Shown here: piece after piece, positions 57,839-64,000 of the stretch
Layout of the letters: the number at the start of each line of letters is the position of its first letter
How positions within the stretch are numbered: position 1 is the first letter of the stretch
Origin: Mycolicibacterium mengxianglii
Lineage (GTDB): Bacteria; Actinomycetota; Actinomycetes; Mycobacteriales; Mycobacteriaceae
Direction: 5' to 3'
Assembly (NCBI RefSeq): GCF_015710575.1
Contig: NZ_CP065373.1
Location: 3,968,001-4,032,000, forward strand
Length of the DNA: 64,000 nt
Made by a program: the position numbers and the translations under genes
Notes under the pieces: model-generated
Databases searched by the model: none
What the model saw: the letters and a program-made list of their open reading frames with translations, nothing else
What the model was told of the DNA's origin: nothing

Positions 57839-59287
57839 GTGGCCGACTACACGCTGATGGCACTGCTGTCCGGAGAGGCACCGGCGACCGCACGGCCGGA
57901 CTATCTGATCACCACCCTTGCCGAACAACCCGATCACGTCGGCGGCCAATACGTCGCGCTGCGACACCACGTGTTCGTCGACACCCAGGCACTGTTCACC
58001 GGCACCGACCGGGACACCGCCGACGAGGACCCGGCCACCACGGTGCTGGTGGCCACCGACCCGGACGGCCACCTGCTGGGCGGTGTGCGCCTGGCCCCGG
58101 CCACCAACCCCGACCTCGGGTGGTGGACCGGCAGCAGGCTGGTGCTCTCCCCCGGCGCGCGCGGCACCGGCGTCGGGCGGGCGCTGGTGCGCGCCGCGTG
58201 CGCCTGGGTGGACGCCAACGACATCCTGCGGTTCGAGGCGACCGTGCAGCGCCGCTACGAACCCATGTTCACCGAGCTCGGCTGGACGTTACTGGGCCAC
58301 ACCGACTTCGGAGGCGCCCCGCACAGCCGGATGCGCTGGCCGCTGGACCGCTTCGAGCGACAGGCCAACAGCACCAAGGCGATGCTCGGCGACCTGTTGC
58401 GCCCCCTGGCGCGGCAACCGCTGGGCCTGGGCCCTGACGCCTACCGCGGCGACGACGGCGTTCCCGTCGGCGATCCGGCCTCGGGCCTGATCGCGGCGTG
58501 CGACGCGATCATCCCGTCGATGGTGGCCCGCGATCCCGAATGGGCCGGGTGGTGCGCCGTGTTGGTCAACATCAACGACCTGACCGCGATGGGCGCGACG
58601 CCCACCGGCCTGCTGGATGCGGTCGGCGCACCCACCACCTCGCAACTGACCCGGATCATCCGCGGGCTGGCCGCCGCCGCGCAGGCGTGGGGGGTGCCGG
58701 TGCTCGGCGGGCACACCCAGGTCGGGGTGCCGGCGGCGCTGTCGGTGACCGCGCTCGGCCATACCACCACTCCGGTACGCGGCGGCGGCGCCCGAGCCGG
58801 GGACACCCTGACCCTCACCGCCGACATCGACGGCAGCTGGCGGCCCGGATACACTGCACAGCAATGGGATTCGACCTCTCATCGGAACCCTGCCGTGCTG
58901 CGCCACCTTGCCGGAACCGTCGCCCGCACCAGGCCGCACGCCGCCAAGGATGTCAGCATGGCGGGGCTGGTGGGTACCGCCGGGATGATGGCCGAGGCCA
59001 GCGGGGTGTCCGCCGAGATCGCCGTCGCCGACGTACCCCGCCCCGACGGCGCCCTCAGCGGACAGTGGCTGAGTTGTTTCCCCGGCTTCGCGATGCTCAC
59101 CGCCGACCAGCCCGGCCGCCGCGTCGCCGACCCGGGCCCGGCGGTATCGCGGGCCTGCGGCACCTTCTCCCGCCGTGTCACAGCGTCGCAGCCACTGATC
59201 ACGCTGCGCTGGCCCGACGGCGACACCACCACAGCGATCACGGGCGCAGTCACCGGACTCGCGCCCACCACAGAACAGGACTTCTGA
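57839..59287 (+). CDS. MSMEG_0567/Sll0786-family fusion: GNAT N-acetyltransferase + PurM/AIR-synthase-like domain (NitEF)
   Basis: 482 residues. Residues ~30-170 are a GNAT domain with the acetyl-CoA loop ARGTGVGRALVRAAC. Residues ~190-482 resemble PurM/ThiL/SelD ATP enzymes: YRGDDGVPVGDP, VLVNINDLTAMGATPTGLL, LGGHTQVGVPAALSVTALG. In Pseudomonas fluorescens the two halves are separate genes (nitE, nitF). GTG start with AGGAGG 5 nt upstream, overlapping nothing but 1 bp after the nitD stop. Substrates unknown; the pairing suggests acyl transfer plus ATP-driven phosphorylation or cyclisation of a small amine. Confidence 0.88.
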   Translation: MADYTLMALLSGEAPATARPDYLITTLAEQPDHVGGQYVALRHHVFVDTQALFTGTDRDTADEDPATTVLVATDPDGHLLGGVRLAPATNPDLGWWTGSRLVLSPGARGTGVGRALVRAACAWVDANDILRFEATVQRRYEPMFTELGWTLLGHTDFGGAPHSRMRWPLDRFERQANSTKAMLGDLLRPLARQPLGLGPDAYRGDDGVPVGDPASGLIAACDAIIPSMVARDPEWAGWCAVLVNINDLTAMGATPTGLLDAVGAPTTSQLTRIIRGLAAAAQAWGVPVLGGHTQVGVPAALSVTALGHTTTPVRGGGARAGDTLTLTADIDGSWRPGYTAQQWDSTSHRNPAVLRHLAGTVARTRPHAAKDVSMAGLVGTAGMMAEASGVSAEIAVADVPRPDGALSGQWLSCFPGFAMLTADQPGRRVADPGPAVSRACGTFSRRVTASQPLITLRWPDGDTTTAITGAVTGLAPTTEQDF

Positions 59288-60189
59288 TGACCGACACCGT
59301 GATATCCGTTGCCGCAGCCGAATTCGGCCGCGACCTCGACCAGTGCTTCGCCACCATCGGCGCGCTCATCGATGAGGCCAAGGAACGGGGCTCGCACCTG
59401 CTGGTCCTGCCCGAGGCATGCCTGGGCGGCTACCTGCCCAGCCTGGGCGGCGGCGACGAAACCGAGGAGGAACGGGAACGCCGACGCAAGGCACTGCCGC
59501 CGGCGTTCACCCTGGACGCACCCGAGTTCACCCGCCTGCGCCAGATGGCAGGTGACCTGGTGCTGACCCTGGGATTCTGCGAGGCCGACGGCCCCGGCCC
59601 GGAAGCTGACCGCTACAACGCCGCCGTCACACTCACCGGCGACGCCATCCTGGGCGCCTATCGGAAGGTACACCAGCCGCTCGGGGAAAACCTCTGCTAC
59701 CAAGCAGGTTCCAGCTACCAGGCCTTCGACACCCCGGTCGGTCGGATGGCCATGCAGATCTGTTACGACAAGGCCTTCCCCGAAGCGGCCCGGGCCCAGG
59801 CCCTCGACGGGGCGGAGATCATCACCTCCCTGTCGGCGTGGCCCACCGCACGGACCGCCACCGTGCCCAATCTCGAAGATGACCGCTGGAAGCACCGGTT
59901 CGACATCTTCGACGCCGCCCGCGCCCTGGAGAACCAGGTGGTGTGGGTGGCGTCCAACCAGGCCGGCACCTTCGGTTCGCTGCGGTTTGTGTGCAGCGCC
60001 AAGATCGTCGGGCCCGGCGGTGACACCCTGGCGACCACCGGGGTGGCGGCGGGGTTGGCCACAGCCGGCATCGACATCACCGGGCGCATCGGATTGGCCC
60101 GCGGCAGCGGGATGTATCACCTGCGGGACCGCCGGCCCGACGTGTACCAGCACGCAACCGACCAGATCGGCGCGTGGGTCCATGCCTGA
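59287..60189 (+). CDS. nitC: Nitrilase of the Nit1C cluster, intact catalytic triad (NitC)
   Basis: 300 residues of the carbon-nitrogen hydrolase fold (branch 1, nitrilase). Glu43 (LVLPEACLGGY), Lys127 (YRKVHQPLGE) and nucleophile Cys159 (MQICYDKAFPE) are all present. Homologues: Nit6803 (Synechocystis sll0784), which acts on dinitriles in vitro, and P. fluorescens NitC, needed for using cyanide as nitrogen source. ATG overlaps the upstream stop (TGATG); the next gene overlaps by 8 bp. The natural substrate is not settled. Confidence 0.93.
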   Translation: MTDTVISVAAAEFGRDLDQCFATIGALIDEAKERGSHLLVLPEACLGGYLPSLGGGDETEEERERRRKALPPAFTLDAPEFTRLRQMAGDLVLTLGFCEADGPGPEADRYNAAVTLTGDAILGAYRKVHQPLGENLCYQAGSSYQAFDTPVGRMAMQICYDKAFPEAARAQALDGAEIITSLSAWPTARTATVPNLEDDRWKHRFDIFDAARALENQVVWVASNQAGTFGSLRFVCSAKIVGPGGDTLATTGVAAGLATAGIDITGRIGLARGSGMYHLRDRRPDVYQHATDQIGAWVHA

Positions 60190-60478
60190 GATGACGTTCA
60201 CCCTGCGGTGGCCCGACGGCGCCATCCAGGACTGCTACTCGCCGTCGTTGGTCATGCATGACTTCCTCACCGACGACACCAGCTATCCCATCGATGAGTT
60301 CATGTCGCGCGCGGTGACGGCGCTGACGCAGGCCGGCGAGCGGGTCAAGGCGCGCTACGGCAGGTACTGCACGTCGGCGGCGGCCCAGATCGAGGCGTTA
60401 CAACAGAGCAGCACCCGCTACCGCGACGGCCGCGTCACCGTCGTGACGATGGCGCCAGGACGAGAGGCGTTGCCGTGA
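60182..60478 (+). CDS. MSMEG_0570-family nitrogen-starvation protein (NitG)
   Basis: 98 residues: MTFTLRWPDGAIQDCYSPSLVMHDFL, then a helical half (FMSRAVTALTQAGERVKARYGRYCTSAAAQIEAL) in pieces. A small conserved protein found only in Nit1C-type clusters. It overlaps nitC upstream and the flavoprotein downstream (GTGA). Two Cys (CYSP, RYCTS) are present. It might be an adaptor or small subunit; no fold is assigned from sequence. Confidence 0.85.
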   Translation: MPEMTFTLRWPDGAIQDCYSPSLVMHDFLTDDTSYPIDEFMSRAVTALTQAGERVKARYGRYCTSAAAQIEALQQSSTRYRDGRVTVVTMAPGREALP

Positions 60479-61728
60479 GTCATTACTCGGTGGTGGTGAT
60501 CGGCGCCGGGCAGGCCGGACTGGCGATGAGCTGGTATCTCACCCAGGACGGCGTGGACCATGTGGTGCTGGAACGCGACGCGATCGCCTGCGACTGGCAG
60601 CACCGGCGCTGGGACAATTTCACCCTGGTCACCCCCAACTGGCAGTGCGACCTACCCGGGTTCCCTTACGACCGGGGTGACCCACACGGCTTCATGACCC
60701 GCGATCAGGTGCATCAGTTCGTCCTGGACTACGCGGCGTCCTTCGACCCGCCGGTGCAGACCGGCACGACGGTCACGGGCCTGACCCAGAGCGCCGGGGG
60801 CGGTTTCGAGATCACCGTGCGCCGGTCCGGGTCGGCAGATCTGCTGCACGCCGACCAGGTGGTGGTCGCCACCGGTGGTTATCAGAAGCCACTGCTGCCG
60901 CGGATGGCAGAACGGTTGTCCCGCAGTGTATTCCAGCTGCACTCCGCCGACTACCGCGGCGGGCGCCAGCTTCCCGACGGAGCGGTACTGGTCGTCGGCT
61001 CCGGGCAGTCCGGCGCGCAGATCGCCGAGGACCTGCATCTGGAGGGACGCCCGGTGCACCTGGTCACCGGATCTGCACCGCGGTGCGCGCGGTTCTACCG
61101 CGGCCGCGACTGCGTGGCATGGCTGGCCGAGATGGGCACCTACGACGTGCCGATCGACGCGCAGGCCGGTGGCGTCGCCAAACGTGAGAACACCAACCAT
61201 TACATGACGGGCCGGGGCGGTGGCCGCGACATCGACCTGCGCGCGTTCGCCCTCGAGGGTATGCAGTTGTACGGCCGGCTGGCAGCGGCGACCGGGACGT
61301 CATTGACGTTCGAACCGACCCTGGAACGCAACCTGGACCACGCCGATTCCGTCGCCGAGGGCATCAAGGATCTGATCGATGCCTACATCGAGCGCGAAGG
61401 CATCGACGCCCCCGGGGAGGCCCGGTACACGCCGGTGTGGCGGCCGCCGTCGGAGCCGACGTCGCTGGACCTCACCGATGCCGGTATCACGTCGGTGATC
61501 TGGTGTGTGGGGTTCGCCACGGACTACTCGTGGCTGCGGGCGGGCGTGTTCGACGGCGAAGGGCACGCCTGCCACCAGCGGGGCGTGACGTCGGTGCCGG
61601 GCTTGTACTTCCTCGGTCTGCCGTGGCTGCACACCTGGGGTTCAGGCCGGTTTGCCTCGGTGGGCCGTGACGCCGAATACCTGCACACCCAGATCATGAC
61701 CGCCGGCCAGAAGTCCCAGGCAGCATGA
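60475..61728 (+). CDS. MSMEG_0569-family flavin-dependent monooxygenase (NitH)
   Basis: 417 residues, class B flavoprotein monooxygenase-like: FAD motif VVVIGAGQAGLAMSWYL, the DNFTLVTPNW motif after it, and an NADPH-binding GSGQSGAQIAEDL near residue 180. C-terminal GLYFLGLPWLHTWGSGRFASVG is typical of YUCCA/indole-3-pyruvate-type members. Could oxidise an amine, aldoxime or nitrile-related intermediate. GTG start overlaps the previous stop and its stop overlaps the next start (ATGA). Confidence 0.9.
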   Translation: MSHYSVVVIGAGQAGLAMSWYLTQDGVDHVVLERDAIACDWQHRRWDNFTLVTPNWQCDLPGFPYDRGDPHGFMTRDQVHQFVLDYAASFDPPVQTGTTVTGLTQSAGGGFEITVRRSGSADLLHADQVVVATGGYQKPLLPRMAERLSRSVFQLHSADYRGGRQLPDGAVLVVGSGQSGAQIAEDLHLEGRPVHLVTGSAPRCARFYRGRDCVAWLAEMGTYDVPIDAQAGGVAKRENTNHYMTGRGGGRDIDLRAFALEGMQLYGRLAAATGTSLTFEPTLERNLDHADSVAEGIKDLIDAYIEREGIDAPGEARYTPVWRPPSEPTSLDLTDAGITSVIWCVGFATDYSWLRAGVFDGEGHACHQRGVTSVPGLYFLGLPWLHTWGSGRFASVGRDAEYLHTQIMTAGQKSQAA

Positions 61729-62570
61729 AGATCGCTGCGATGGCAGCTCATTTCGGCCGCGATATCGAGCGGTCGATGGAGAAGCTCGGCGGCATCATCG
61801 AGCGGCTGCGTGCCGAGGGAATCGACCTGCTGGTGCTGCCGGACGCGACGCTGGGCGGCTACATCGGGTCTCTGTCGAACCCGTCACCGGGTGAACGGCC
61901 GCCGGCGCTGGACCCCGACGGTCCCGAGCTACGGGCACTGTGCGCGATGGCGGGCCCGATGACGGTGTGTGTGGGATACACCGAACGTGCGGTCCGGGGC
62001 GGCGATCCCGTGGTCTACAACGCTGCCGCGTGCCTGTCCGGTGACGGCATCCTCGGCAGGCACCGCAAGGTTCACCAACCCGCTCGAGAGAGCCTGATCT
62101 ACGCCGCCGGCGACCGCTTCGACGCCTTCGACACCCCGGTCGGGCGGATCGGCATGCTGATCGACTACGACAAGACCTTCCCGGAGTCGGCGCGCACGCT
62201 GGCACTCGACGGCGCGGAGGTGATCGCCGCGCTCTCGGCGTGGCCGGCCAGCGTCACCGACCGCGCCGCCCGAATGCCCAATGACCGCCAGGCACGGCTG
62301 TTCGACCTGTACGACATGGCCCGGGCCGCCGAGAACCAGGTGGTCCTGGCGTCGTCGAATCTCACCGGCATCACCGGCACACTGCGGTTCCTCGGTCAGG
62401 CCAAAGTGGTGGACCCCGGCGGCAACATCGTCGCCAAGACCTGGTCCAAAGGCGGGCTGGCTGTGACCGACATCGACGTCGCTCACGAGATCGCGCGCGC
62501 CCGAACGGTTCTCAACCATCTGCGGGAACGACGGGTGGGCTCCTACCACCCCACCGTGGTGCAGCGCTGA
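61725..62570 (+). CDS. Second nitrilase-fold protein, catalytic Cys and Glu replaced by Asp (apparent pseudoenzyme)
   Basis: 281 residues clearly paralogous to NitC: LVLPDATLGGY aligns with LVLPEACLGGY, HRKVHQP with YRKVHQP, GMLIDYDKTFPE with MQICYDKAFPE. The Glu is Asp40, the nucleophilic Cys is Asp147; only Lys115 remains. The Asp codon is GAC at 62163-62165, read directly. Without the thiol it cannot perform normal nitrilase/amidase chemistry. It might be a regulatory or structural partner of NitC or bind a ligand. Overlaps its neighbours at ATGA and TGATG junctions; reading frame intact with normal codon use, so under selection. Confidence 0.9.
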   Translation: MKIAAMAAHFGRDIERSMEKLGGIIERLRAEGIDLLVLPDATLGGYIGSLSNPSPGERPPALDPDGPELRALCAMAGPMTVCVGYTERAVRGGDPVVYNAAACLSGDGILGRHRKVHQPARESLIYAAGDRFDAFDTPVGRIGMLIDYDKTFPESARTLALDGAEVIAALSAWPASVTDRAARMPNDRQARLFDLYDMARAAENQVVLASSNLTGITGTLRFLGQAKVVDPGGNIVAKTWSKGGLAVTDIDVAHEIARARTVLNHLRERRVGSYHPTVVQR

Positions 62571-63646
62571 TGCGCATCGCGCTGCTGACCTACTCCACCA
62601 AGCCCCGCGGTGGGGTGGTGCACACCCTGGCGCTGGCCGAAGCGCTGGCCCGGCTCGGTCACGACGTCACCGTGTGGACACTGGGCCGCGGGGGTGACAC
62701 CGCGTTCTACCGTCCCGTCGATCCGGCTGTCACCGTCAACGCGGTGCCGTTCCCGGCGATCGAGGGTGAACCCGTCGGCCCCCGGATTCTGCGGTCGATC
62801 ACAGTGCTGGGCGCGGCGTTCCGGCGCAGCGGCGCCGCCTACGACGTCGTCCACGCCCAGGACTGCATCAGCGCCAACGCGGTGACCCGATGCGTGCGCA
62901 CCGTGCACCATCTCGACACCTTCACCACCCCGGAATTGGCGCGCTGCCACGAGCGGGCGATCACCCGGCCGTACGCCCACATCTGCGTCTCGGCCGCCGT
63001 CGCCCGCGAAATCACCGCAGGCTGGGGGTTGCGTCCCCACGTGATTCCCAATGGGGTTGACTGGCAACGCTTCTCGTCGGCGGACGGAGCCCGGTGGCGG
63101 GCCCGACTCGGCCGCTACGTACTGGCGGTAGGCGGTATCGAGCCCCGCAAAGGCAGTATCGACCTGCTGGAGGCCTACGCCCGGCTGGGACACACCGACA
63201 GTGCGCTGGTGTTCGCCGGCGGCGAGACGCTCTTCGACTATCGCGATTACCGTGCGGCATTCGAACGACGGGCACGCGAGCTCGGTGTCACCCCGGTGAT
63301 GCTGGGCACCGTCGACGACGCCGACATGCCTGCCCTGGTCGCCGGCGCCGCCGTGCTGCCGTTCTTCTCCGTGAAGGAGGGTTTCGGGTTGGCGGCCATG
63401 GAAGCGCTGGCCGCCGGGGTACCGGTGGTGGCGCGTGAGCTGCCGGTGCTGCGTGAGGTCTTCGGCGATCAGGTGAGCTATGCCGCGGATGTGCCCGCGA
63501 TGGCGGTTGGGCTGGCCGCGGCGTTGAACGGTGCTTGTTCTCATCGCCGCGACTCCGGCGCTGCGCTGGCCCGCAGCTTCAGCTGGGATGCTGCCGCGGC
63601 GTCCCACATCGAGTTTTATCGGAAACTGGCCGCCGATCCGCGGTGA
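62570..63646 (+). CDS. MSMEG_0565-family glycosyltransferase (GT4)
   Basis: 358 residues, GT-B fold. N-terminal half: MRIALLTYSTKPRGGVVHTLALAEAL with the GGVxxHx motif; C-terminal half: AVGGIEPRKGSIDLLEA and FFSVKEGFGLAAMEALAAGVPVV, the retaining GT4 EX7E signature (KEGFGLAAMEA). Start overlaps the previous stop (TGATG). Presence of a sugar transferase suggests the cluster product, or an intermediate, is glycosylated or that a nucleotide sugar is the starting material. Confidence 0.9.
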   Translation: MRIALLTYSTKPRGGVVHTLALAEALARLGHDVTVWTLGRGGDTAFYRPVDPAVTVNAVPFPAIEGEPVGPRILRSITVLGAAFRRSGAAYDVVHAQDCISANAVTRCVRTVHHLDTFTTPELARCHERAITRPYAHICVSAAVAREITAGWGLRPHVIPNGVDWQRFSSADGARWRARLGRYVLAVGGIEPRKGSIDLLEAYARLGHTDSALVFAGGETLFDYRDYRAAFERRARELGVTPVMLGTVDDADMPALVAGAAVLPFFSVKEGFGLAAMEALAAGVPVVARELPVLREVFGDQVSYAADVPAMAVGLAAALNGACSHRRDSGAALARSFSWDAAAASHIEFYRKLAADPR

Positions 63647-63825
63647 CCGACGGGCGGCCCCGAGTTCTCCTGTTTGCCCCCAACTGATTTGCGCGGCCAC
63701 GCTGTCTCCTGTGCGCTCGTCGCGGGTTGCCTGTGAGAACGTTGGGACGACCGGCCGACCGACCTGAGGGCCGGTAGCGTTCTGGCTCTGCAGTCCGAGT
63801 GACTTGTCCGATGAAGGGAGACGCG

Positions 63826-64000
63826 ATGGCCGCGAATGAGACCGGTGTCACTGTCGGCACCAAGCGGTTTACCGCTTTTACCCTCGGTTCGTTTGCGTGT
63901 GCCGTTGCACTGATGAGTGTGGGCACCCCGATGGCCAGCGCCGACGTCGAAGAAATGGCGCCGTCGCCTCAGGTGAGCAGCCGCCAGGCGCTGCTCGTCG
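63826..64000 (+). CDS. Secreted protein, N-terminal part (3' end outside window)
   Basis: 58 codons are visible: MAANETGVTVGTKRFTAF then a hydrophobic stretch TLGSFACAVALMSVG and a signal-peptidase site ASA-D (PMASADVEE). Ribosome site AGGGAG is 5 nt upstream; an in-frame ATG at 63811 overlaps that site. The mature start is acidic. No homology judged from so short a piece. The region 63647-63825 between the cluster and this gene holds no gene. Confidence 0.7.
   Translation, partial: MAANETGVTVGTKRFTAFTLGSFACAVALMSVGTPMASADVEEMAPSPQVSSRQALLV

Overview
The window reads as chromosome of a fast-growing, environmental-type mycobacterium (Mycobacterium/Mycolicibacterium). It is strongly GC-rich, starts are often GTG, and it carries marker genes of the group: whiB2, fbiA/fbiB, wbbL-rmlD-mannose GTase, accA3/accD5/accE5, sigF with its anti-sigma factor, lat-lrpA-pcd and the giant helicase lhr. 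From about 1 to 55.8 kb the gene order follows what I recall of M. tuberculosis Rv3248c-Rv3296, with insertions and rearrangements.

Layout. 0-4.7 kb, minus strand: ahcY (cut by the window edge), the alkane hydroxylase set alkB-rubA-rubB-tetR with a promoter/operator, and an amino-acid permease. 4.8-19.9 kb: a flavoprotein, the mannose genes manA-SIS protein-pmmA, DUF3499, a zincin-like protein, whiB2, F420 genes fbiA-fbiB with a coupled NUDIX gene, GDP-mannose/rhamnose wall-linker genes, an LCP ligase and a TIGR03089 protein. 20-32 kb: birA, fadE25, purE-purK, GtrA, a PH-domain protein, then the biotin-dependent acyl-CoA carboxylase genes accD5-accE5 (with maf, sseA, sufE) and accA3. birA, the enzyme that biotinylates AccA3, lies nearby.

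32-45 kb: a purine-catabolism locus split in two by the general-stress block. One half holds a MocA-like protein, a permease-OHCU fusion, uraD, hiuH and hpxO; the other holds xanthine dehydrogenase. Together they give hypoxanthine/xanthine to urate to 5-hydroxyisourate to OHCU to allantoin. Between them lie a STAS protein, sigF, rsbW and small stress proteins, several with recognisable SigF-type promoters. 45-55.8 kb: TIGR03085, a membrane-linked Mrr-like nuclease, lysine catabolism (lat, lrpA, pcd), an SDR and lhr.

56.1-63.65 kb is the most unusual region: eight plus-strand genes, mostly overlapping at their stop/start codons, forming a complete Nit1C-type 'nitrogen starvation' cluster (MSMEG_0565-0572 / Sll0783-like families). 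It holds a DsrE-like protein, a radical-SAM enzyme, a GNAT-PurM fusion, a nitrilase, a small MSMEG_0570 protein, a flavin monooxygenase, a second nitrilase-fold protein and a glycosyltransferase. The second nitrilase has lost the catalytic Cys and Glu (both are Asp) while the first has an intact triad, so the locus encodes an enzyme and an apparent pseudoenzyme. The radical-SAM protein has CX8CX2C spacing instead of CX3CX2C plus a C-terminal CX2CX2C motif. The 346-bp upstream region has four GTnAC-like half-sites spaced close to whole helical turns, suggesting control by a nitrogen regulator such as GlnR. The window ends in the signal peptide of a secreted protein. I saw no rRNA, tRNA, CRISPR array, insertion sequence or prophage.
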